A stretch of 64,000 nucleotides of DNA from Nautilus pompilius (lineage: Eukaryota > Mollusca > Cephalopoda > Nautilida > Nautilidae), in contig JACATO010002451.1 in assembly GCA_018389105.1 (NCBI GenBank), positions 3,426,501 to 3,490,500 on the forward strand, read 5' to 3'. The position numbers and the translations under genes are program-made. Position 1 is the stretch's first letter, and every line of letters begins with the position of its first letter. The notes beneath the pieces were generated by a model. That model worked only from the letters and a program-made list of their open reading frames with translations. It made no database searches and was not told the origin of the DNA. Of this stretch, positions 23,935 through 35,810 are shown piece after piece.

Positions 23935-23999
23935 CCTTGGTGGCACAGTGGAATAAAGCATTGATCAAATTAAGAATCCGAAATCTTAGCAGACTGCAC
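23935..23999 (+). repeat. Possible tRNA-derived SINE fragment
   Basis: TTGGTGGCACAGTGGAATAA carries an A-box-like TGGCACAGTGG. A TCTTAGCAGACTGC stretch follows about 35 bases later. Weak; no B box seen. Confidence 0.28.
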
Positions 24000-25289
24000 A
24001 AAAGCAAAAACAGTAGCCTTAATGTACACTCCAAAGCATTTATTTGAATTCTCCAAAAATAGAAACTCCTCCCAACTACAAAAATAGCATCAAGATTAAT
24101 TCTTGACAATGGCAATAGGAAAAGACTGCCAAAACATAAGATTAATTAGTTATGTTATTGCTGATAAAGTAGTGAACCACCCTCCATGTCTATCCAAATT
24201 AGGCAGATTAAAGTTTGTGCTTAGTATATGAACATTGCAAAAAAATATTAATAAAATTAGTAAGCTCTTCTAAAACTAGAAATTGGCTGCTTTTACACAC
24301 ACCCTTGTTATCGGTTACTGCCTGTCAGATTTACCATTTTTTTTAGTCTATAATTATACAAACAACTTTTTAAAATCTACAATGTTTGGATATTAAAGCT
24401 TACTACATATAGAGACCTATTTAACTTTTACTTTAGTAATAAATTTATTTTCCAATACCTTTTTTCTGCCTTCATCTTTAGACAAGTTAGTAACAACACA
24501 TTTTACTGTGGTGAGAATATAATCAAACTTGTACTAAAAAAAAAATCTAGCAATAACACATGCAATATTTGGATGACATTACAGTATTTGAAAAACACCA
24601 TTTATTCAAGAGAGAAAAAAAAAAAACTTTCAAGAAAAAATCTATTACAATTTGACTCCATATCTTAATCTCATTAGATTTCAGCTCCATAAATGGTTAA
24701 GTTATTAAACACTTAGTTCCCAAAAGTAATATAATCGGAGATCATTTCTTAAATGCTTTAGTATGCAACCAATTGATTCCCTAGCTGAAAATTTTTGTAG
24801 AAGCAATCTGATTGATATTATGCATACTCAATTTAATAAAAAATTGTTCATAAAGATTTCGGCAATGTACCAAAGATTACTATAGTCCACACTCTATTTG
24901 TGGATAAATTATTTAGGTTGAGGATTAGCAGTGCTGTGCAAATTTTTCAAAATAGACTATTATAATAAGCCAAGTTTTCATCATACTGGTGACCATCACA
25001 TTGTCATTGACCTTTTATCTATTATGCTCTCAGTTGCATCTTCTACACAAGCCCTCGTTCTATTTTCAGACTGTCTCCACATATAGCATGCTGATACTCG
25101 TTGAACTGAAAGCCATTGTAATCTTGTCTATTGTTATTGTGTGTAGAAAGTGTTGAGATTTTCTCCTTTAAAAATAAACGGATTTTTTCTCAATGTTAGG
25201 AAATGAGCACAATCATGTTGTACTAAAGACAAAAAAAAAAGAAGCTTGATTAACTAGAAAAACCTGTAAAGGGTAGTACAGCAAAATAG

Positions 25290-25650
25290 TGCGCGCTAGG
25301 TATAAATCAAGGAAGTCAACATCTAAAGAACTGGACAGAACAATGCTTGGGTGATTCAATCAGAGACTGTCTGGACTGATTTATGCAAAACAAGCTGTTT
25401 TCTTCAACACATTAGGAATGGAAGATGATTTTAATGCTTCTTGGCAGCTTATGATTTGAGTAATGGATGGCATTCAAGAGAGGGTGAAAAGTTAAGCAGG
25501 TATTATCAGTCTGCTGCTAATGATTAAAGTGAAGATTTCCAAAAATGTATGAAAAGCAAAGATATGCAACAAGAGCAGACATACAATGCAGACAAAACCA
25601 GACTTCACTTTAAATGTTTACCATCATTTATTCCAAAACTATTTCCTTAG
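25290..25650 (+). mobile_element. Jerky/Tigger-like pogo transposase remnant (second copy type)
   Basis: A run of frames gives SKELDRTMLG, then LSGLIYAKQAVFFNTLGMED, FNASWQL, GEKLSRYYQSAAND, a stop, SEDFQKCMKSKDMQQEQTYN and ADKTRLHFKCLP. This follows the order of Jerky/TIGD proteins (ISG..I..KA..F, F.AS.GWL..FK, GE.LS...AA..F...F, QEQIYNADETGL..K.LP). The catalytic-site Glu next to the Asp is Lys. Interrupted by stops; the downstream DDE half is not recognisable. Confidence 0.6.
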
Positions 25651-28170
25651 AATTTTTCAGAGATCAATTTTCTTCCAGAAAATTTAAACATTGTGAATAT
25701 CCATGATACAATACAAGCAATGAAAATATTTTGACACCATTCTGGCCACTGACTTGAGAAAAACAAACCTCCATGTGAAATTGCCTGGACATAATAGCCA
25801 CCACCCCAAAAAAGGTGTGAAGACACATCAAACTAATGGATTATGGAGAATTTTAAAATCTGTTTGTACAACAAAAACTATCTGGTAGCATCAACACACC
25901 AGACACAAAAGGCAGTAGTTTATGATATAGATGAAAAAAAGTATAACTTATATTTTTGAATTTCGCTATGTACAGCTTATGACACTTCTTGGGGACTGCA
26001 TGCGACTTAATATTCCTACCTAATAGCTACATAAAATACTAAAAATCTCTATGCAGAACAGATAAAAACACACTGCAGCCAGAAGGCTCCCCTCCCCATT
26101 CCTGGTACAAATTTGGGGTCTTGGGATGTTTAGACAGAAAGTATGTCAATTTTGGTCTAAAATCTTTAAAAGTCTACATGATAGTAGTTGGGTTGTTATT
26201 CGCTTCATATGCATTTTTGGTGATTTTACAACCTATGAAAATATTGAATTGTGTAACTGTATTTAAAATAAATTTAAAAGATAACGAAAAAAATTATATT
26301 CAATGATAAAAACTAATTACCTTATTCTTTTTTTGTTTTGTTTTTTTAGTTGAGAAATTCAAATTTTTGTTGTTTTGAACCGTGGATTCACAGAAAAAAA
26401 CATTTTCATGCAAGTTTCTTCTATTGTAATTATCTCCCATGTCGTCATGGCTTCTAAAATTAAAATCAAAGGGCAAGTAATTCCAATGTTGATCACTACT
26501 TTTTGTGTGTTAATTATATTTGGGAAAATTCTTGGTATGGCAGACAGGAAAAAAAATACTGAAAGCTTTATAATTTATTTTTAAGTTAGACAAACAAGTA
26601 TTCTTTCTCAGCACAACAATTTCTCTAATTTAACTCATTTATACAGTGTTTAGATGGCTTAAATAATCCATGTGCAATTCTGAATTAAAATTTTGTGAAA
26701 ACTGTATAAACTAATTCTTAGTATAATGATGCAATGCCTACCTTGATGGACCTAAAATTTGAAAAATAAAAAATTACAATATTTACCTGAACTACTGTAT
26801 GTTTTGCATAGTTTGCTAGAGCAAATATATTTCAGTTAACAAAGTTTAGTCTCCTTTAACTATTGCCATACAATAAGATTGTCAACTGACAAGGCTATAG
26901 CAAAAACTACTGGATTTTTTGAAAGCAAGTAGGCCACATAGTATGATCAACAGTTCCTCCACCCCCATGTGTTCTGAAAAGAACCAGATAGAGCAGAAAA
27001 TCAATAGCTGATGCTATAATTAGAAGTAATCCAATGTCTTTGCCAATTCCCTCCACCATACAATGAAAACACAAGCTGACGACAAAACCTGTTGGTGGTC
27101 ATTTAAGTCTTTTATAGATTTAAAATCTTTGGCAAGTGATTCTCAATCTTCTGATACTAGTCAGAGCTACTGGTATCATACATATCTATTACACCACACC
27201 TGTTAGCTCCTATTAAAGACACGTTTAAACAGTATCTTATCAACAGCCTGGAAAAGGTGAATGATTAGTATTAGGATAGATTAGTAGTAAAACTTGAAAA
27301 CCTTAAAATAACTACAAGAATACTGTTAATTAAAACCTAGCTTTAGATAAATAAGCAAAACTTATGTAAAGCTATTTGTTTAGTCAGTTATTATCTTTGA
27401 AAAACATGAGAAAACTCATATTCTATATCAGATAATTTTGATTCTGATAAATGCAGCCTGATCGTGAAGCAATGCTTTAATTTAATCCGAATCAGCCACC
27501 AATTACTATTTATGGTTGTTATTTGCTTCCAATTATCATGAGACATCATAAATGGAATGTTAGCATACAAATTAAAGTCTCATTGCAGGCAAGTTAGTCA
27601 GATTCATTCTCAAGGTCACCCAAAATATCCATTTCTGAGTTCTTTATAATTTGAGAAACCTTTTTCCTGATCACAATATTGGTATCAAAAAGTAAATGGT
27701 ATCTTCTGAAACTCAAAGAACAATATATTCCATAATTTTAACTTATATTTATATAAAGTTTTTTTTAAAAATGGAATACAAGATAGTCATACGTCATTAA
27801 AATGCCAACTTTAGCATTCATTAGTTAATTCATGCATATCTAATAAAATTAATAAACTAATCTCACTTCAATGTATTTAAAATATTTCCATCACAATTAT
27901 AGCTCGTAAATACCGATGACAAAAAAGGCTTCTTTTTAAAAAAAAAAAGAAAAAATAATCTGTTGGCTCATTGAAACAAATCAATGAAAATATGATTAAC
28001 TACAAACCGCTTGAATCAGTAGCTATAAAGTTTATCACAGAATCGGATGGCTAGAAAAGTTTGTATATTGATCTAAATTTGTACATTTGTCATATAAAAA
28101 AACAAATTTCACAATGATAAAGAAAATAAAAAATAGTCATACTTTATTTTTTCATTGATATGATATAATC

Positions 28171-28196
28171 ATATATATATATATATATATATATAT
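28171..28196. repeat. (AT)n microsatellite
   Basis: Thirteen AT units in the RNF19 5'UTR intron. Confidence 0.95.
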
Positions 28197-28380
28197 AAAC
28201 ACAAAAAAATCTAAATTACAATACAATACAATTAATACTTATTAAATATCATTCCTAAAGCATTACATATAAATCTATACAGATTATAATTGTGAAGTTA
28301 GTAAAACTGATGAATCAAAAGTTGATTATTAAGTCATATGTAAACTTAACCTACCATAGACATAAGATTGCAAACAAAGT

Positions 28381-28771
28381 AGGGCTCCAAAAATGTCAAA
28401 AAATTTGGTCTTCTTTCCTTTAATAACAAACTTTGTTTCCCTTGTTTCACTTCTATTTACATATTTCTTCCACAATCGTATATTTTCCATGCTGCCCACA
28501 CATCATCTCCACCAGTCATGCTGCTGCTTGCTAGTTCCTTAAAATTAGAAATGTGATTCATAAAATCAAGATTTTCTTGCTGTTTGAGACGATAAATCAG
28601 AAGTACATTGCTTTATCAAATCTGTTAGTCATCTCCATCATTTATAAAATAATGGTCCTGAAGGTCAACTTGTATCCATGGTTTTAGTAGGACCCTTGTA
28701 TTATCCTGGTTAAAAAATAGTTGCTAGCTAGGTTTTTTTGGTTGCCAATAGCAACCATATTTTGGAGCCCT
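28381..28771. mobile_element. hAT-like MITE (391 bp) with terminal inverted repeats
   Basis: The left end AGGGCTCCAAAA and the right end TTTTGGAGCCCT are perfect 12-bp inverted repeats. The right subterminal region (ATATGGTTGCTATTGGCAAC on the minus strand) resembles hAT families whose ends read CAGGGCTC. There is no open reading frame for a transposase. A clean 8-bp target duplication is not visible, so the insertion is old or the ends are slightly off. Confidence 0.58.
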
Positions 28772-30489
28772 GAATATAAGTATAATATTCTATATGCAGT
28801 ATTATCAGATTCATTACATTCATCTATCTATTGTTAAGCATTTTTTTTTTTAAATCATAGGAAGTTACTGAGTAAGAGACAAAAGCTCCAAGAGAGAAAT
28901 CGATTTCTGTGATCTTCATTTAAGGATTTAATGCAATTCTTAATTTTCTTCATCCTCAGATTCTTAACACACAACAATTTTCTTCGCTTTAAAGTTACTA
29001 CAATCAAATCTGTATACAATGGTCACCCATTTGTTTTTTCTTCATAACTAACGTAGAATAAATGCACAATGTATAGACTAAGCTAAGTTGCATTATTACC
29101 TGTGCAATTTTTTTTTTTTTTAAAGATATGATAGTCCTTTGAGATTTCCCAGCAACTTAAGCAAGGTCCACTGATGGGAAACATCCTGAAAATTGCATCT
29201 TTAAACTATTCACAGAGAATGGCTTGATTTCCTCATTCTGTCTTCTAAATCCTCCTTTTTCAATCCAGAAGAGCTTGGTCTCCATACATATCATGCCAAT
29301 CCTGTTTGAATGTTTTGAATTTAGTCTCACCCTCATCGATTTATAATGAGCTTAACCCTTGCTCTATCTTTTTCTTGAGCAAGCTTGCCAGGTTCACATT
29401 TGTAGTCATGACTGCGGTTTACACAATAGCAGAACAGAAAGTAGTAAGTACAAGTGACTTACTTAAGGCAAGTGATTATAAAACATGTACATGATATCAA
29501 TGAAAATTGTCACGAAAAAGCTAACCCCCAACAGTGAGTTTAAATCCAAAATTCTTTTATCTGCAATTTATTTATTGATAATTGCAACCAAAAAAATATG
29601 AAAAATGCTTTTAAAACCAATAAATTTTTGTTATACAAAAGAGTCTGTTTTCACATAGGTTACCAGTATGGTACAGATTGGCTGACTGACTGAAAGAACA
29701 ATCTGAGCAAGTTCCATGCACATATAGCCATTGATCTTGAATTGTTTATGAGTGTTCAGTTTTTTTGTATTGGCTTGACATATTTTTGTAAGTTTTTTTT
29801 AATAGGAAAATTGTGTAGTTTTAATTTAACTATCCAAAGTGGCATTTGGCAGTTGATTTCCCACTTTAGGAAAACGACGACTATTGCATAGTCGCAGGGA
29901 TTGCCAAGGAAGCCATTCGTGTTGCTGCTGCATAAAAGATATTCTGCATAGTTTTTCATTGCTGGAAAATTGTGTGGGGCTACCATGAGAGGTTGGTTGT
30001 TCCGTAGAGGTGACTGCAAAGACAGATTTGACTGTACACCAAACAGTTAGCAGGAAACATTTAGTCTTAACCTTTCTGTCAGAACACTAATGTTCATGGT
30101 CTTTGTCCTGCCAGTCTGAACAAGCAGTACACTCATTTCTGATGCTAAATTTAGTATAGAAATAAAACATAATACAACAAAAATACTCTACCAGGAATAG
30201 AAATTTCATTTGTAAGAATCTATAAGGCATAATCTATAATAGTATATACAGCCTAACCACGCTTCAGTGATGTAAACACCTAATTTTATGTTTATAAATA
30301 GACTGAATAATGAAAAAAAAAAAACCTTGTAGAATAATTTCAAGCTTCACAAATGCAACAAATTTATTATCTTTAAAAAAAATAAAACAAATGATATCTA
30401 AAATGGTACTATAGAAATATTTAACTCTGGAATTTAATGCCAACTTTTTCTTGAAAATCTTCACAAAGGAAGAGATAGTACAAGATAAC

Positions 30490-31450
30490 TTTCAGGATGG
30501 TTCAATGACAGACAATGCCAACTGCTATTGCTTCCCAATTCAATGTTCATCAGAGTTTCATTTCTAAGGTACCAACAATGTACCTTCAGACTGGCCAGTT
30601 CATGGAGAAATCAGGCTGCCCAAGGGTTACAACAATCCCCCAACCTCTCAAAGATCCTTATTTTGTCATCTGTGTCAGATTTTTTCAACAACCTCTCCAA
30701 AAAAAAACTTCCAAAAAGCAACCAACCACAGAATTTCAACAGACCATTTGCAAAACACCTCGTGCTAGTTTGCATCTGGTCCAGAATACCAGAACTTCAT
30801 ATCCCTCTAATATGGAATCATCAAAAGCTATACATGCAATAGGTGCCAACATTGCAACTAGAGGTTAGCTGTTGGTGCCATGTTCTTTTGATGATTCTAG
30901 ATATTGCTAACTATGCCATTTCTCAGCATGAATGATTTGATGAAGGCAATCTGATGGTATGGACTAGCATTAAAGTTGGCTGAAGAACTGATCTTATCAT
31001 TGAGGGGTGGCTATGACTGATTTCTGATGCAGGCTAAAGCATTACAGCTGTAACCATTCTTCTGGCCCAACAACAAAATTCCAACTCAGTTTGCACATAA
31101 TCAATGCTATATTTCAGGTCCACAACATCACTTGAATGGTGCAACCTGCAAAATGTCCAGACTTAAATCCAAATGAACATCTTTGAGACATAATTAGATG
31201 TGTTTATGGTTTCCAAGTCTGTCCACTGCATCTTGATAAGCTAGAAATGGCCTTACCAAAGCAGCACATCTCAACTACAGCTGGATAGTCTGCTTTGGCC
31301 AATACAAAGATGCATATTAACTTGTATCAAGATAAATGGCAGTTATAAGTTATTGAAGCTTTTTTCTGCCAATGTAAATGAGATCAATTTTAGACTTATG
31401 ACATTGCCATTTTATACTCTTATTTCAGAAAGTCCCCGTCTTTTTTAACT
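30490..31450 (+). mobile_element. Tc1/mariner-like transposase remnant
   Basis: The N-terminal HTH region reads TAIASQFNVHQSFISK, then QTGQFMEKSGCPRVTT, matching A..FGVS.S.VSR..R...TG...DR.GSGRPR.TT. Further on, GNLMVWTSIKVG, R.DLI, then CPDLNPNEHL near 31160 matches SPDLNPIEHL. Many stops interrupt it. The right end probably lies in the AGTCCCCGTCTTTTTTAACT segment near 31432. It reads antisense to RNF19. Confidence 0.68.
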
Positions 31451-32329
31451 GAGCTTTGACTGACAGAAAATCTTTTTTATTAGATCAAAGCACAGGTCAT
31501 CTTCAACCAGAATATGAGCACAGATGAAGGTACCATACAAGGACTATAGACTTAGAAACACTCCCTGCTTATTTTTTGAGAACTTGTCCAATTCTTCCAA
31601 GAGACAATGACACCTCTGTGTCATTAATCATGTCCTATAAATTAGGCTACCATCCAAGCACTACAGATACTGTTATGCCACCTGTTAAACTACACCTATA
31701 CAATTTATTAAGGTTCAGCTTTAAAAAAAAAAATGTTTCACTGTAAACCAGAAATAAAGACACTGAGCCCATTGTAGCTTTAAAGTATCACTAAAAGAAT
31801 AAAGCCAGCCAGCATAGTTTCCTGGAGGGTAGAAAAATGATTGGAATGTAAAAACAACAACAACATTCAGAACATCATATATTATGACACTAAAAGCCAG
31901 TCAGCTAGTAATTAGCTTTTACAAAATATGAATATTCCTATGAAATCAATTGCAAGATTTCTCCATCATAAATGTAAAATGGCAGTAGCAATTTTTTTCC
32001 CTAATATTTTTTTTTTAGGATACACAAACTTGGATTGGTAACACTTACAGCTTCTAAAATTAGCAATAATTAAAAAAAAAAAAAAAACACTTACTGGAAA
32101 CTTGGAATGGTATTTCCTTATCCTGTACCATATTATAGAAAGCAAAGATGAGATGTCAAATGATTTTTTTTGCAAGTCTCAATACGCTGACAACCTTTTA
32201 AACACTTATTTGCAAAGTTTGTAGTCATATATACTGATTATTAAAATAATTTTACCAACACCAAAATCAGATTACACTGGACAATGATGATTCTGCCACC
32301 GGGACATTATCGTGCTCACTTTGTAGTAT

Positions 32330-33250
32330 TCTGCACGCTGATTTCAAATCTGAAAACTGCTTTGCTCTAGGACTGTCACATTTTTTTAGTTATGGCATGT
32401 GACTGGTGAATGGAGGCTATTCAATGACTGTAGCAAACTAAGCCTCAAAGCTGTACTGTTACATCATGGTAACCAAAAACCTTCAGTTTCCATAGCTCAT
32501 GCAGTTGGCTTAAAAGAGACATACGAGTCGATGGAACTCCTTTTGAAAGTGATGAGTTATTCGGATCATAAATGGAAAATTTGTGGTGATCTCAGTTATT
32601 TCTCTCCTCCTCAAATTGCAGCTAGAGTACACAAAACACATGTGTTTCTTGTCTCTTTGTAACAGCTATGATGATGCAAACCATTACTCTTGAAAAGACT
32701 GGCCTATGCGACAGGAACCTATAGTTGGCAGGTAAATCTGCAACATATGCTATTGGTAGACCCTCAGAATGTCTACCTTCCGCCACTTCATATGAAACTC
32801 GGCCTTAAGGAAAACTTTGTCAAAGCCATGGACAAAGAGGGTGATGGCTTCAAGTACCTAAGAGAGAAGTTTGGTGCTGACAAAAGTGAAGCTAAACTCA
32901 AAGGAGGAATTTTTGTGGGGCCCGAAATTCGAGAACTCATGCGTGATGATGGGTTCAAAAAATAAGCTAAACCCACTTGAGTCTGCAGCATGGGAAGCAT
33001 TTATTTTAGTTTTACAGAACTTTCTTGGCAAATATAGAGCTGAGAACTATGCTGATTAAGTGGAAAACATGCTAATGGCGTATCAGCGAATGGGAGCCAG
33101 GATGTCTCTAAAGATGCACTTTCTGCATCCACATCTTGATTTTTTCTAAACCAATCTAGGGGTTGTCAGTGATGAGAATGGTGAAGATTCCACCAAGACA
33201 AAGGTGATGGTTCCTCCAAAGGGAGACTGATACCTCACATAAGCACAAGA
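32330..33250 (+). mobile_element. Degenerate copy of a widespread unnamed repetitive protein family
   Basis: Open stretches at 32399-32662 and 32690-32965, plus later frames, give EWRLFNDCSKLSLKAVLLHH, HAVGLKETYESMELLLK, WKICGDL, LVDPQNVYLPPLHMKLGL, FVKAMDKEGDGFKYLREKFG, ESAAWEAFILVLQNFLGKYR, MSLKMHFLHPHLDFF and GVVSDE. I recognise this as a family seen as many uncharacterised copies in arthropod and cnidarian genomes, usually ending with a GERFHQDI..ME.RYQG block. Its function is unknown to me; copy number suggests a mobile element. This copy is broken by stops and at least one frameshift and stops short of the usual C-terminus. Confidence 0.65.
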
Positions 33251-33669
33251 ACAAGTGTCTGAAACCTTTTTGAACATCTGGAATGTACCTACTATGTAAG
33301 TTAAATGTGTTTCATATCTTCCATACTGCTTTTATCAGTCTCTCTCATGCATCTGTTGTCTGATCATGGCAAATGTTTCACATTAAACATTTGAATACCA
33401 AATACTGTTGTTCAAGCTTTATACAGTTCATATACTATAAGTCATAATATAGCGTTAGTGGTGAAACTATGCATATCTCAAAAACCTGACATCCTAGCCA
33501 AATTCTGACTTCAGATCTGACATCAGCATCCAAAATTTAGCTAAGATCATCCACATTTTGCTCAGTGGCAGAAAAAAGTTTCATTTTGTTGTCCAGTGTT
33601 ATTTGCTAAACAAAATAAAATGCATTTCTTAAAAAATTATACTTTGGTTATCATAACTACTTATAAACA

Positions 33670-33957
33670 ATGCCAATCTCCTCTTGGGCTCCATTAATCT
33701 CAGGAGGCAATAGATACTACATGCATGGACATCTGCAGGATTCTGCAAGAAATAATGCCATTATTACACTATCACCATCAACTTTCCAGCAGGGAAGACA
33801 GATCCCACCACTTGTGGATGCCCTTGGATACGTGTACAGGTGGGTTGCACTCAAGGTTTCAGTAATGTTAAATGTGGCTCCTCAGGCCATTGCAAATGCA
33901 ACACTGGAAATAATGGGCACTTCAGATTATCATCCTCACCCTTTAGTGTATGCTTAA
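33670..33957 (+). other. Unidentified 95-codon open frame between two element remnants
   Basis: An uninterrupted frame with fairly non-repetitive composition (GGNRYYMHGHLQDSARNNA, then GRQIPPLVDALGYVYRWV). It lies between the unnamed repetitive family and the MULE. The opposite strand is also open here (LYTYPRASTSGGICLPCWK), so coding strand is uncertain. I do not recognise it; it may be part of a flanking element. Confidence 0.3.
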
Positions 33958-34300
33958 ATATTACAGAGGGAATGGGACTATTCGCTGCAGCTAATATGTC
34001 ATGACTCTAGTTGTGGGCCAATGGGTTTGTTTGACCAAAATGTGATGGTGTGTTGACTTAGAGCAAAAGATAGTGAATAATGGTGAGTAAATTAAGTGTA
34101 ACATTTGATTAGCAGAACATTCTCAGTGATATTTCCCTAATGTGTTTCCTACTATGTCTGCATCATATCTGCCTTATTGCATAAAGTGATGAGGTGTACG
34201 TTGTTTACAGCATGACCATTCAGCGAAAATCAAGGTCATAACACTCAACTTTATTTTTTGTCATCCCTGAGAAAAAACAGCAGCCATCTGACTCCTGTAG

Positions 34301-35710
34301 ATGTTTAACTCCTTACAATCTCTCCCAAAAGTAGACTTTACATTTGCCACCATTACAGAATGTACTTTTCAGATAGCAGGTAATTTACCATCTAAAATGA
34401 GAAATAGTTTTAACCAAGCACGGAAAGGAGAAATTGATAGTGGGCAGTTATTCCTACATGAGTGGCGACACAAGGTACAGAAGTTCTGGAATTGCGAAGA
34501 ACGAGGGGAGGGCAAATCAAGAATCCACACAGACGATGGAAATGTGAGGTTGAAATGTGGTATACATTCCCATGGTGCTCCAGCTGCAAAGGTGGAGTTG
34601 AAAGCAGTGATGAAAATGGAGGTGGTGTGTAGCAGAAAACGTGGAACCTGCAGCCCAAGTCATTAATGACTGCACAAAAAGTAACTTCGCCCCAATTTCA
34701 CAGCAATGAAAAAAAAACAGTGAAGAGGCAAAGAAATGAAGTCAGTGCAGTTCCTCCACTACCAGATGATATTGAAACTTTTTATACCAGAAAATTACAA
34801 GATCTATGAACCATGACACGGCATAGTTGAAAACTTGATTGCTGACAGTGGCCCTTGTCCACACAGGATACTCCTTTTTGGCAGCTAATGGAGTTCACTT
34901 ATATCAAAGGAATCTAAAACCTGATAAGTTGACAGAACATTTCGACCCACACTACTATTATTTACAGGACTTGGTAGAGTCTGATATTTTATGCTTTACT
35001 ACCTAACAAGCAAAGGAATACATATCAGACTCTTCCAACTTATTAAAATAGCTGAATATGAAGTTTCCCCAGAATCTGTTTCAATGTGATTTTGAAAATG
35101 CAGCATCACTGCAATAAAGGTCACCTTTCCTGATGTACATGTCAATGTAAGCTTTTTTTCATTTTAATCAGAATATGAAAAAATATTTATGTAAATTGCA
35201 GCTATCCCATAGGTATAACAATGATGCTGATTTTGTGTTGAGTAAAAAAATTATCACTGTACTCACATTTGTACCTGATGCAGACTTGGACAACGTCATA
35301 GACAGATTAATGGAAGAACTGCAGCAACCGCTTGCTTGGTTTGAAGATTATTATGTAGGCTGCCAAGCTCACTGAGAAAATGGAAGACATCTAGCAATCT
35401 CTCAAAATGTGGTCACTGTACAACAGGGTCCTCAACAAAGACGACCAGGCAGAGGCTGTGCATTGAAGGATATGGGCCAAATTGGGAATGATGCACCCAG
35501 CAATAAGGAAAGTCATAGATGGCCTCTGTAAAGTGCGTAATGGGCACGATATGTATTATGAACAATTAGTGGCAGGTGACAACCAACCACAAAAATTGAA
35601 AAAAATATGAAGCAGATGAGCGAATATTCAGAATTACTACAGATTATAACAGCAGGGACATTATAACAGATCTTCAAGGATTAGCAAACAGTTACAGTAG
35701 GGAGTAACAT
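34301..35710 (+). mobile_element. FLYWCH-MULE (Mutator-like) transposase, decayed
   Basis: A FLYWCH-type zinc-binding block lies at 34439-34610 (FWNCEERGEGKSRIHTDDGN, then GIHSHGAP). Next come a linker (QRNEVSAVPPLPDDIE, 34725) and DSGPCPHRILLFG (34845). VDRTFRP near 34930 matches the MULE VDGTFK catalytic block. A copy of SCDFE.A...FP near 35070 is broken by stops. The frame at 35175-35375 is intact (KKYLCKLQLSHRYNNDADF, then LMEELQQPLAWFEDYYVG). C-terminal frames reach about 35705 (MWSLYNRVLNKDDQAEA, GMMHPAIRKVIDGL). Order matches invertebrate MULE transposases. Stops and frameshifts make it inactive. Confidence 0.78.
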
Positions 35711-35810
35711 TTGTGACTTAAATTTACTATATTAAATTATTGTATTGACTTTAATTTGTGTAAAATTACTTTTTAAAATAAAATAAATCCTGTCACTTTG
35801 AAATTCATTT

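Noticed and set aside
32788..33000. 70-codon minus-strand frame
   Set aside because: Shadow of the plus-strand unnamed repetitive family (LGLKENFVKAMDK region).
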